This document shows positions 22,577 through 30,245 of a stretch of DNA of 60,199 nucleotides, piece by piece (position 1 is the stretch's first letter; every line of letters starts with the position of its first letter). Source of the stretch: an uncultured Oscillospiraceae bacterium (GTDB lineage: Bacteria > Bacillota > Clostridia > Oscillospirales > Oscillospiraceae). Below the pieces are notes generated by a model. It was not told the DNA's origin and ran no database searches. It saw only the letters and a program-made list of their open reading frames with translations. The position numbers and the translations under genes are program-made. Location: positions 1,378-61,576 of the forward strand of contig CAJUSG010000008.1 in NCBI GenBank assembly GCA_910589085.1, given 5' to 3'.

Positions 22577-23750
22577 CATTTCGGACCTGCTGGACCAGTA
22601 CCCGGCGGAGGACCTGGACCTGGGCGGGAGAGTCCCCTATTCCCCGTCACGGATCAAGGAGATGACTATGAACAACATCGAAACCAGAGAGTATAAACCC
22701 AATCAGAGCCCAGAGCGGTTCAAGCCCGCCCGCCTGCTCCTTGCGGCGGCGGTCATTGCGGCGCTGTCCGTCTCCGCCCTGGCGGCGGGACATTTTTTCA
22801 AGGCCGGAGAATCGTTTCAGAACTTTTTCACCCCGGAGGACGGGGCCCTGTCCCAGAACCAGCTGGACGTGATCGACCAGCTGGGCCAGGTATTCGACGG
22901 AGAGGGCGGTCCCGCTCCCGCCGCCGTCACCAGCAACGGGGCCACCATCACCCCTATCGCCGCCATCGCGGACGAGAATGTCTACTACCTCCGGCTGCGG
23001 GTGGAGGCCCCGGAGGGGACCGCCCTGCCTGACCTGGACGGGGAGCACTACTATCAGTTCTTCGACAGCGGAGATTTTGAGAGGAGCGGTCTCACCGTGG
23101 AGCCGGCCGAGGGGGCCTACCCGGAGCACGCCTTTGGGGTAACGGAGACCTTCACCATCCTGCCCGACAACGAGCCGAATGACAACCGGAAGGAGTTTGT
23201 CATCACCCTCACCAACCACAGCTATGAGGGCATCGCCCTGAATGACGGCGTGTCCAAGGTGCTCACCATTCATGGCCTGTGGATTCAGGACAAGTACAAG
23301 GAGTACACCCCCGTGTTCACCGGGGAGTTCCAGTTTGACATCGGCTTGAACTTCCAGTCCCAGACGGTGAATCTGGACGCCAAGGGGGTCTCCTGGACCG
23401 ACCAGGTGCTGAACTACACCAATACTTTGGAATATATGACCCTCTCCCCCCTGAGCCTGTCCTACTGCTACCACACCGACCTGCCGGACAACAAGTACTT
23501 CGGCCCTGCCGTCTCTATCTCCATCGCCCTGAAGGACGGCACCGAATTTATCCCCGGCTATGACACTACTCAGGAGATTGTCGACTACCTGAAAGGCTAC
23601 TACAACATGGGACCGGAGGATGTTCTCCCCCTGTCCGGCGGGCCCGGCCAGGACACCCAGGGCTATATCACCTTTGACGAGCCCCTGGACCTGTCCCAGG
23701 TGGACTATGTGGCCTTCGGCGATGTGAGGATTCCTGTCTCCGGCGAATAA
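22566..23750 (+). CDS. Membrane-anchored anti-sigma-like protein
   Basis: The start is probably TTG 22566, eight bases after GGAGGG, inside the end of the sigma gene. Of 394 residues, 1-55 are cytoplasmic (RNISDLLDQYPAEDLDLG), one membrane helix spans about 56-78 (ARLLLAAAVIAALSVSALAA), and about 315 residues lie outside. The outer part is strand-rich and Tyr/Asp-rich, with no catalytic motif. The gene order and topology fit an anti-sigma factor that holds the ECF sigma until an envelope signal arrives. It resembles DUF4179-type proteins, a tentative assignment. Confidence 0.75.
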   Translation: MKRNISDLLDQYPAEDLDLGGRVPYSPSRIKEMTMNNIETREYKPNQSPERFKPARLLLAAAVIAALSVSALAAGHFFKAGESFQNFFTPEDGALSQNQLDVIDQLGQVFDGEGGPAPAAVTSNGATITPIAAIADENVYYLRLRVEAPEGTALPDLDGEHYYQFFDSGDFERSGLTVEPAEGAYPEHAFGVTETFTILPDNEPNDNRKEFVITLTNHSYEGIALNDGVSKVLTIHGLWIQDKYKEYTPVFTGEFQFDIGLNFQSQTVNLDAKGVSWTDQVLNYTNTLEYMTLSPLSLSYCYHTDLPDNKYFGPAVSISIALKDGTEFIPGYDTTQEIVDYLKGYYNMGPEDVLPLSGGPGQDTQGYITFDEPLDLSQVDYVAFGDVRIPVSGE

Positions 23751-23829
23751 CCGCCAAATTTTAGGACATACTGTGCTTACAGCGATTTCCCCCTCCTCTG
23801 AGGCGGGAATCATAACAGGAGGGTTCATT

Positions 23830-24432
23830 ATGTCCGACAAAACCGACGCCTTTCTCCACAGTCAGACCAGAGAAAACCTGATGCGGGCCTTCGCCGGGGA
23901 GAGCCAGGCCCGAAACCGCTACACCATTGCCGCCGGAGTGGCCAATAAGGCGGGCCTGGCCGTCATCCAGGGGGTCTTCCTCTTCACCGCCGAACAGGAA
24001 CGGGTCCACGCCAAGCAGTTCTACGCCGCGCTGGCCGACTGCGCCGGCCAGACCATCAAGGTGGACGGCACATACCCGGTGGATATCTGCTCCGGTATGC
24101 TGGACTACCTCCGGGCCGCCCAGCACAACGAGTATCAGGAGTGGGAGCACGACTACGACCACTTCGCCAAGACCGCCATGAGCGAGGGCTTCCCCCTGGT
24201 GGGTAAGCTCTTTGAGAACATCGCCCGGGTGGAGAAATCCCACGGCGACCGCTTCGGGAAATTTGCCGACCTCATGGAGAAGGATCAGCTTTTCTTCTCC
24301 GATGTGGAGGTGCAGTGGATGTGCCTGCACTGCGGCTTCGTGCTGGACGCCACCGCCGCCCCCGCTCACTGCCCCGTCTGCCGCCACCCCCAGGGGTACT
24401 TTGTGCGGTTCGAGATGGCGCCCTGGTCCTAA
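23830..24432 (+). CDS. rbr: Rubrerythrin
   Basis: Rubrerythrin reduces hydrogen peroxide in anaerobes. The 200-residue protein has a four-helix diiron domain with the ligand motifs ENLMRAFAGESQARNRY, EQERVHAKQF (ExxH) and EKSHGDRF (ExxH). A C-terminal rubredoxin domain has two Cys pairs, CLHC and CPVC. ATG 23830 follows GGAGGG. A strong hairpin lies eight bases after the stop. Confidence 0.95.
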   Translation: MSDKTDAFLHSQTRENLMRAFAGESQARNRYTIAAGVANKAGLAVIQGVFLFTAEQERVHAKQFYAALADCAGQTIKVDGTYPVDICSGMLDYLRAAQHNEYQEWEHDYDHFAKTAMSEGFPLVGKLFENIARVEKSHGDRFGKFADLMEKDQLFFSDVEVQWMCLHCGFVLDATAAPAHCPVCRHPQGYFVRFEMAPWS

Positions 24433-24440
24433 CAGCAAGA

Positions 24441-24478
24441 CCCCGCCTTGGTTTTTCCAAGGCGGGGTTCGTCCTTTT
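24441..24478 (+). terminator. Terminator of the rubrerythrin gene
   Basis: Perfect arms CCCCGCCTTGG and CCAAGGCGGGG (24441-24451 and 24457-24467) with loop TTTTT, followed by an interrupted T tract. Confidence 0.75.
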
Positions 24479-24497
24479 CAGATTCTGCGGCCTGGGC

Positions 24498-24743
24498 TCA
24501 GGCGGCCCGATTCAGCTGGCTGACGCGGTCAATGAATTCCTTCATATCTTCAACATAGGTGTATGGCGCGTATTCGGAATAAATTTCCGGGGAATCCAAA
24601 ATTACGATCTGAACACCGTCCGCCCGAATGGCCTCCAGCGTTCCTGGCAGACATCGGGCCTCATTCGTCGTTCTACAGCGGTAAGCGAGACAGCCCGGCC
24701 GGTCAAAGACCTTTGCCACAATATATATCTTCTTATCACCCAT
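24498..24743 (-). CDS. Short DUF6718-like partner of the alarmone synthetase-like gene
   Basis: The 81-residue protein starts at ATG 24743 after GGGAGGCGG, eight bases inside the end of the synthetase-like gene. The sequence has an N-terminal strand (KKIYIVAKVFDRPGCLAYRC) and the segment VQIVILDSPEIYSEYAPYTY, reminiscent of DUF6718, a family without known function. The overlap implies tight co-expression with its neighbour. A role as antitoxin or cofactor is inference from this layout only. Confidence 0.6.
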   Translation of the reverse strand: MGDKKIYIVAKVFDRPGCLAYRCRTTNEARCLPGTLEAIRADGVQIVILDSPEIYSEYAPYTYVEDMKEFIDRVSQLNRAA

Positions 24744-25329
24744 TGCTTTCCGCCTCCCAATCGTTCAAATAGGTCAAAAAGTCCTGTTCGGAGCGGATCA
24801 CACCGCTGCGGAATTCCAAATATAATTTCCTGCCCATCTCCGGGGATTTATACTTATAGACATACTGGTGGCTCCAGAGGTTAAACCAGTAGTCTGCCCC
24901 GCACCAGAGCTGCACCTCAATGGGGTAGGCCAGATTATCCCGCTGATAGTAGAGATGGACCGCCCGGTAGCCGTCATCCACCAGTTTTCCCTGCCGGAGA
25001 TCAACAACACGGAAATAATCGGGGTATTCTTCCGGATATTTGTCAAAATGCAGCCGGAAACCCAGCACATCATTAAAGCACTGCTTGAAGCCGCCGCCCG
25101 ATTGAAGAGTCCTTTTATATTTGCGTATGATGGAGTCCTCACTTTTAAAACGGGAGCCGATCAGATTCTCTTGAACCAGAACGTCAATGTAGCTGGAACG
25201 GTACTTGGAAATGTCGTCCAGAATCAGCGCAAGAGGCGTCCCGCGCAGGGAGATCTGTTTCAGGCTCTGCCCCAGAGTTGAGCGATAAGACAGCTGCTCC
25301 AGGATATCTCTGGCAATAAATTGATCCAT
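24736..25329 (-). CDS. RelA/SpoT synthetase-domain protein (small alarmone synthetase-like, possible toxSAS)
   Basis: The 197-residue protein matches the (p)ppGpp synthetase fold without hydrolase or regulatory domains. In order, it has SRFKSEDSIIRKYKR (ATP-side basic residues), FNDVLGFRLHF (equivalent to the DIaGIRi motif), DDGYRAVHLYY (GYrS-H motif) and IEVQLWC with the catalytic Glu, then WSHQYVYKY in place of the usual EHxxxYK. An N-terminal helix pair (residues 1-50) precedes it. Composition is AT-richer than the neighbours. It overlaps a short gene, the usual arrangement of toxic alarmone synthetase modules that pyrophosphorylate tRNA or make (pp)pApp. A housekeeping RelQ or RelP role is the alternative. 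Confidence 0.7.
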   Translation of the reverse strand: MDQFIARDILEQLSYRSTLGQSLKQISLRGTPLALILDDISKYRSSYIDVLVQENLIGSRFKSEDSIIRKYKRTLQSGGGFKQCFNDVLGFRLHFDKYPEEYPDYFRVVDLRQGKLVDDGYRAVHLYYQRDNLAYPIEVQLWCGADYWFNLWSHQYVYKYKSPEMGRKLYLEFRSGVIRSEQDFLTYLNDWEAESNG

Positions 25330-25344
25330 ATTCTACCCACCTTT

Positions 25345-25800
25345 TCACAGTTGAAAGGTTCCGGTGATGCTGCCGCTCTGGAGAATGTGCTCCTCCGCTT
25401 TGCGAAGAAACGCCTTTTTCCGGGCGCTGCTGCTCAGGTCCAGGGCACAGTCCAGGGCGTAGACGGTGAAGCGGTAGGTGTGCCGCGTGTGCCGGGGCGG
25501 CTTGGGGCCGGCGTAGCGGTGGAGGCCGTAGGCCACCCCCTGGACCCCGCCGCCCGACACCGTCCTGCCCGCCGGGATGGCCCCCGGGACCCGGCCGGAG
25601 GCGGGCAGGTTCCAGACAAGCCAGTGGGTAAAGCCCTTGATGGGGTGGCTCAAATCCTCCAGGGTGACGGCCAGGGTGACCGCCTCCGGGGACAGGTTCT
25701 CCAGAAGCAGCTCCGGGGACAGGTCCCGCCCCCGGCCGGTGTGGTCCAGAAGAAATTTCCCGCCTTCAATGCCGGGACAGCGTATGCGCAAAAGCTCCAT
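25345..25800 (-). CDS. YbhB/YbcL-family (PEBP-like) protein
   Basis: The 151-residue protein shows the bacterial phosphatidylethanolamine-binding-protein pattern: LSPELLLENL, a DLSHPIKGFTHWLVWNLPA core (equivalent to DPDAP...HWvvyniP), GVQGVAYG, and HTYRFTVYALD. Family function in bacteria is unclear; some members inhibit proteases or bind small ligands. It starts at ATG 25800 after GGAGAAGGA and follows typA on the same strand, with 53 bases between. Confidence 0.85.
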   Translation of the reverse strand: MELLRIRCPGIEGGKFLLDHTGRGRDLSPELLLENLSPEAVTLAVTLEDLSHPIKGFTHWLVWNLPASGRVPGAIPAGRTVSGGGVQGVAYGLHRYAGPKPPRHTRHTYRFTVYALDCALDLSSSARKKAFLRKAEEHILQSGSITGTFQL

Positions 25801-25853
25801 GTCCTTCTCCTATAAAGCGGGCCCTCCGAACACTCGAAGGGCCGCAATGGTAC

Positions 25854-27683
25854 TTAACCTTTTTTCTTGGAGGCCTCCCGCATACGGGCGCCGTGGTCCA
25901 GCAGGCGCTTGCGCAGCCGCAGGTTCTCCGGGGTGCACTCCAGCAGCTCGTCGTCGGCCAGGAACTCCAGGCACTGCTCCAGGGAGAGGGTGCGGGGGGT
26001 GGTCAGGCGCAGCGCCTCGTCAGAGCCCGAGGCCCGCATGTTGGTCAGCTGCTTCTTCTTGCACACGTTGACCGAGATGTCCTCCGCCTTGGGGCACTCG
26101 CCCACAATCATGCCGCCGTAGACCGGCGTGCCCGCCCCGATGAACAGGGCGCCCCGCTCCTGGGCATTGAACAGGCCGTAGGTGACCGCCTCCCCCGTCT
26201 CGAAGGCCACCAAAGAGCCGGTGGACCGGCGGCTGATCTCACCCTTTAAGGGGGCGTAGCTGTCAAAGACCGAGGCCATGATGCCCTCGCCCTTGGTGTC
26301 GGTTAAAAACTCGCTGCGGTAGCCAAACAGGCCCCGGGCGGGCACCAGAAATTCAATCTTCATCCGGTCGCCCACCGGGTTCATCTCCAGCAGGTCCCCC
26401 TTCCGGGAGCCGATCTTCTCCATCACCGCGCCCACACAGTCGGCGGGCACGTCCACCACCAGCCGCTCGATGGGCTCGCACTTCACGCCGTCGATCTCCT
26501 GGTAGAGCACCCGGGGAGGGGAGACCTGGAGCTCATAGCCCTCCCGGCGCATGGTCTCGATGAGGATGGACAGGGACATCTCCCCCCGGCCGGCCACGTT
26601 GAAGGAGTCGGTGGCCCCCTCCACCTCGGACACCTTCAGGGACACGTCCTTCAGCGTCTCCCGAAAGAGCCGGTCCCGGAGCTGGCGGCTGGTAACATAT
26701 TTGCCCTCCCGGCCGGCGAAGGGGGAGTCATTCACCGAGAAGGTCATCTCAATGGTGGGGGCGGAGATCTGGACAAACTCAATAGGTTCCACCTGCTCGG
26801 GGGCGCAGATGGTGTCTCCGATGGTCACGTCACCGATGCCGCTCAGGGCCACGATGCTGCCGGCGGCGGCCTCCTGCACCGGGACCTTGGCCAGACCGTC
26901 GAACTCGTACAGGGCGGTGGCCTTGGCCTTCATGGGGGCGGCATCGGGGTGGTGGTAGTTGCACACCGCGATCTCCTGGTTCTGCTTGACCCTTCCCCGC
27001 TCGATGCGCCCGATGGCGATGCGGCCCACAAACTCGTTGTAGTCGATGGAGGACACCAGCATCTGGAAGGGGGCCTCCAGGTCCACGTCGGGGGCGGGGA
27101 TATAGTCCAGAATGGTCTCGAAGAGGGGTTGCAGGTCGCTGCCCGCCACGTCGGGCTGAACGGAGGCGGTGCCCTGACGGCCGGAGCAGAAGAGCATGGG
27201 GGAGTCCAGCTGCTCGTCGGTGGCGTCCAGGTCCAGCAGCAGCTCCAGGCACTCGTCGATCACCTCATACACCCGCTGGTCGGGGCGGTCGATCTTGTTC
27301 ACCACCACGATCACCTTGTGGCCCAGCTCCAGGGCCTTGGACAGCACGAACCGGGTCTGGGGCATGGGGCCCTCGGCGGCGTCCACCAGCAGGATGACGC
27401 CGTTGACCATCTTTAAAATGCGCTCCACCTCGCCGCCAAAGTCGGCGTGGCCCGGGGTGTCCACAATGTTGATCTTTACATCGCCGTACTGCACCGCGGT
27501 ATTTTTGGCGGTGATGGTGATGCCCCGCTCCCGCTCCAGGTCGCCCGAGTCCATCACCCGGTCGGTGACCGCCTGGTTTTCCCGATAGACCCCGGACTGC
27601 TTGAGCATCTCGTCCACCAGGGTGGTCTTGCCGTGGTCTACGTGGGCGATGATGGCGATATTTCTTAATTTCTCATTTTTCAT
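25854..27683 (-). CDS. typA: Ribosome-associated translational GTPase TypA/BipA
   Basis: TypA is an EF-G-like GTPase needed for ribosome assembly and stress growth. The 609 residues give G1 AHVDHGKTTL near residue 14, the switch region RERGITITAKNTAV, G3 DTPGHADFGGEVER and G4 NKIDRPDQR. The C-terminal part holds domains III and V and the TypA-specific end, including GRGEMSLSILIETMRREGYE. The Lys-rich tail (ASKKKG) is typical. It starts at ATG 27683 after TTGAGGTG. Confidence 0.97.
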   Translation of the reverse strand: MKNEKLRNIAIIAHVDHGKTTLVDEMLKQSGVYRENQAVTDRVMDSGDLERERGITITAKNTAVQYGDVKINIVDTPGHADFGGEVERILKMVNGVILLVDAAEGPMPQTRFVLSKALELGHKVIVVVNKIDRPDQRVYEVIDECLELLLDLDATDEQLDSPMLFCSGRQGTASVQPDVAGSDLQPLFETILDYIPAPDVDLEAPFQMLVSSIDYNEFVGRIAIGRIERGRVKQNQEIAVCNYHHPDAAPMKAKATALYEFDGLAKVPVQEAAAGSIVALSGIGDVTIGDTICAPEQVEPIEFVQISAPTIEMTFSVNDSPFAGREGKYVTSRQLRDRLFRETLKDVSLKVSEVEGATDSFNVAGRGEMSLSILIETMRREGYELQVSPPRVLYQEIDGVKCEPIERLVVDVPADCVGAVMEKIGSRKGDLLEMNPVGDRMKIEFLVPARGLFGYRSEFLTDTKGEGIMASVFDSYAPLKGEISRRSTGSLVAFETGEAVTYGLFNAQERGALFIGAGTPVYGGMIVGECPKAEDISVNVCKKKQLTNMRASGSDEALRLTTPRTLSLEQCLEFLADDELLECTPENLRLRKRLLDHGARMREASKKKG

Positions 27684-27928
27684 GGGGATTGCACCTCAAA
27701 TCTGTGGATTTCTCAATAAGCCAAAGCATTATACCCCTATCTTCCCAAAAAATCAACACAGCCTATAAAAAAACACATACAAAGGGAACCTTTTTTCCTA
27801 TTCTGCGTCTGTATATTATAGTAAAGACCTCATCCTCACCGCCTGAAGGCTCGTCCTCAGTCCCGCTCCGCCACAGGGGGGGACTTCCTTCGCGGAGAAA
27901 TAAAGTCGAACAAATTTTCCGATTTCCC

Positions 27929-27957
27929 TTGACATTCCAGAACATACGTTGTATATT
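27929..27957 (+). promoter_or_regulatory. Promoter of the SOS-boxed membrane protein
   Basis: A perfect -35 TTGACA (27929-27934) and TATATT (27952-27957) are spaced by 17 bases. A LexA-type box fills the spacer. The rest of the 381-base gap after typA shows a minus-strand TATAAT (about 27813-27818) that may serve typA, and nothing else I can identify. Confidence 0.85.
27940..27951. promoter_or_regulatory. LexA (SOS) box 1
   Basis: GAACATACGTTG matches the Bacillota LexA core GAACRNRYGTT completely. It lies between the -35 and -10 elements. Confidence 0.8.
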
Positions 27958-27964
27958 GTTGTTG

Positions 27965-27977
27965 GAACAAACGTTTC
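27965..27977. promoter_or_regulatory. LexA (SOS) box 2
   Basis: GAACAAACGTTTC matches GAACRNRYGTTYC at every position. It lies just after the -10 element, over the expected transcription start. Confidence 0.82.
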
Positions 27978-28064
27978 TTCTCCGGACCGGCCCGCAATAG
28001 TCCGGTTTTTGGGACAGCCTTTGGTCTATACTCACCCTATCATCAAAACTCGGAGGGGACATAT

Positions 28065-28373
28065 ATGCAGACCATGTATTACAAAACTTCCAGCTTTATT
28101 CAGCATACCGGCAATGTGGTGGACCTGGAGGAGTACCGCCGCAAGGCGGCCCTGGCCCGGGAGAGCAGCTCCCTCCAGCAGGACAGCCTGGCCCGGCAGC
28201 CTCAAGCCGCCCTCTGGCCCGAGGAGCCCGCCTTTCAGCCGGTGGTGCTGTCCTCCACCCCCGAGGAGCGCCGCCGCGCCCGGCGGCAGCGCCGGGCCTG
28301 GACCCTGGACGCCTGCGCCAGCCTGGCCGTGGTGCTGATGACGCTGGTCTTTGCCCTGCGGGTTATGCTGTAA
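28065..28373 (+). CDS. SOS-regulated small tail-anchored membrane protein
   Basis: The 102-residue protein starts at ATG 28065 after GGAGGGG. Residues 1-75 are hydrophilic, with GNVVDLEEYRRKAAL near residue 17 and a strongly basic stretch EERRRARRQRRAW before a single C-terminal membrane helix (LDACASLAVVLMTLVFALRV). The basic stretch predicts the N-terminus inside. Two LexA boxes cover its promoter, so it should be induced by DNA damage. Bacillus YneA and Caulobacter SidA/DidA are small SOS-induced membrane proteins that block division. This protein has no LysM domain and no clear sequence similarity to them, so a division-inhibitor role is only a hypothesis. Confidence 0.75.
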   Translation: MQTMYYKTSSFIQHTGNVVDLEEYRRKAALARESSSLQQDSLARQPQAALWPEEPAFQPVVLSSTPEERRRARRQRRAWTLDACASLAVVLMTLVFALRVML

Positions 28374-28425
28374 CGGCCGCCACAATATCTTGGGTTTTTT
28401 GTTGAAATATACACAATTTATATGA

Positions 28426-28462
28426 GAACGCTGGGGTTTTTCCTCCAGCGTTCCGCTTTTTT
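28426..28462 (+). terminator. Terminator of the SOS-boxed gene
   Basis: Arms GAACGCTGG and CCAGCGTTC (28426-28434 and 28445-28453) are followed by CGC and six T residues. Confidence 0.88.
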
Positions 28463-28505
28463 GCACTTTTTACAGAAAATTTTTAATTTCTCAGCAAAAA
28501 GGGGC

Positions 28506-28534
28506 TTGACGGGCTGAGGGAAAATGTGTATATT
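28506..28534 (+). promoter_or_regulatory. Promoter of the M23 peptidase gene
   Basis: TTGACG (28506-28511) and TATATT (28529-28534) with 17-base spacing. No LexA box is seen here, so the peptidase is a separate transcription unit. Confidence 0.8.
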
Positions 28535-28601
28535 ATTGTTACCGTTTTGTAACTCTTATTGCACAATTGTCATTTTCTCCTCAGGACGAGAGGTGATTTC
28601 C

Positions 28602-30161
28602 ATGAATAAACCACAAGACCCGGGCTGGACCGCCCGGCTCCCTGTGGTGGGACAAGATCAGATCAAAGCCGCCCGGCAGGCCCCGACTCCCCCCCCTCCG
28701 GCCCAGCCGGAGGCCCCCCTCTCCAAAGGTCAGGAGCTCAGGCTCTATCTGAAGGGCGCGGGGGAGTGGGGCCGCATCCATCTGCGCCGCTGGGCACATC
28801 TGCTCCACGGCGCCTCCGCCGGCACCCTGGCGGTGGGGCCTGTCTCCTTTCTGCTGGTGGCGGGGGCCCTGGGCACCGCCCTCACCCTGACCACCCTCTA
28901 CTCCACCAGCTACGCCGTCATTGTGGACGGCCGGGAGGTGGGTGTGGTGGCCGACCAGAGCGTGGTGGACCAGGCCATCCGGACGGTGGAGAGCCGGGGC
29001 AGCGAGCTGCTGGGCTACCAGTATCAGGTGGAGGGCAATATCGACTACAGCTTTGCCCTCACCCTAAAGAGCGACCTGAGCCGGGAGCAGGATATCCGGG
29101 ATTACTTCTACAGCCAGCTCAATGAGGTCAGCGACCAGCTGCGGGCCTTTCAGGTCACCGTCAACGGCCGGGTCGTGGGCGTGGTCAAGGACGAGACCGA
29201 GCTGGAAGCCATGCTGGACAGCATCAAGGCCGAGTACGTCACCGACAGCACGGTGGACGCCGACTTTGTGGAGGAGCTGTCCATCTCCCCCGTCTACGCC
29301 GTGGACGACCTGATGACCGTCAACGACATGGAGGAGGCCCTGAAGGCCAACACCACCGGCGAGACCACCTACACCGTGGTCAAGGGGGACACCTACAACG
29401 GCATCGCCTACCGCAACGACATGTCCCTCAGCGATCTGATGGCCCTCAACCCGGACGCCAACATCAACCGCCTGATGGTGGGCGATGTGCTCAACGTGAA
29501 GGAGATAATCCCCACCCTCTCCGTCCAGACCACCGAACACGTGACCTACACCGAGCCCATCCAGTGCCCGGTGGAGGAGGTGGCGGACAGCTCCATGTAT
29601 AAGGGCGACTCCAAGATCCTCACCCAGGGGGAGGAGGGCGAGGCCCGGGTGGAGGCCGACATCACCTATATCAACGGCCGGGAGCGGGAGCGGGATGTGA
29701 CCGGCACCACCACCCTCCGGGAGCCCACCACCACCGTGAAGGCCGTGGGCACCAAGGAGAAGCCCAAGACCGCCTCCAAGGGATACTTTAACTGGCCCAC
29801 CAGCAGCCGGCGGATCAACTCCTACTTCGGCGGACGAAACCTGTGGGGCCGGTACGACTACCACTCCGGCCTGGATATCCACGCCACCTACGGCGAGGGC
29901 ATCAAGGCCGCCGACGGCGGCACCGTCACCCGCGCCGGGTGGCACAACAGCTACGGCTATCTGGTGGTCATCAAGCACGACAACGGCATCGAGACCTACT
30001 ACGCCCACAACTCCAGCCTTGTGGTTTCGGTGGGGGAGAAGGTCTACCAGGGTCAGGTGATCGCCCGGGCGGGCTCCACCGGCAACTCCTCCGGCGTACA
30101 CTGCCACTTCGAGGTCCGGGTCCGCGGCTCCGCCGTCAACCCGCTGAATTACCTCCGGTAA
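28602..30161 (+). CDS. Membrane-anchored M23 metallopeptidase with LysM and G5 domains
   Basis: The protein has 519 residues. The cytoplasmic N-terminus (1-75, Pro-rich) precedes one membrane helix near 80-105. An extracellular region of about 150 residues follows, then a LysM repeat (TYTVVKGDTYNGIAYRNDMS, near 270), a G5-like domain (near 310-390) and the M23 peptidase domain. Zinc motifs are HSGLDIHATYG (HxxxD) and HCHFEV (HxH), with STGNSSGVH between. This is the architecture of cell-wall hydrolases that cut peptidoglycan cross-bridges at the surface. ATG 28602 follows GAGGTG. Confidence 0.92.
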   Translation: MNKPQDPGWTARLPVVGQDQIKAARQAPTPPPPAQPEAPLSKGQELRLYLKGAGEWGRIHLRRWAHLLHGASAGTLAVGPVSFLLVAGALGTALTLTTLYSTSYAVIVDGREVGVVADQSVVDQAIRTVESRGSELLGYQYQVEGNIDYSFALTLKSDLSREQDIRDYFYSQLNEVSDQLRAFQVTVNGRVVGVVKDETELEAMLDSIKAEYVTDSTVDADFVEELSISPVYAVDDLMTVNDMEEALKANTTGETTYTVVKGDTYNGIAYRNDMSLSDLMALNPDANINRLMVGDVLNVKEIIPTLSVQTTEHVTYTEPIQCPVEEVADSSMYKGDSKILTQGEEGEARVEADITYINGRERERDVTGTTTLREPTTTVKAVGTKEKPKTASKGYFNWPTSSRRINSYFGGRNLWGRYDYHSGLDIHATYGEGIKAADGGTVTRAGWHNSYGYLVVIKHDNGIETYYAHNSSLVVSVGEKVYQGQVIARAGSTGNSSGVHCHFEVRVRGSAVNPLNYLR

Positions 30162-30196
30162 ACAGGCCCGCCTCGGTACGGCGGCACACAAAACCT

Positions 30197-30242
30197 TAAA
30201 CGGGCCGGGCTGGAGGATGATTCCTCCCGCCCGGCCCGTTAA
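30197..30242. terminator. Convergent terminator between the M23 and methyltransferase genes
   Basis: Arms AACGGGCCGGGC and GCCCGGCCCGTT (30199-30210 and 30229-30240) extend inward through GGAGG / CCTCC. It serves the two converging genes. Confidence 0.85.
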
Positions 30243-30245
30243 TTC

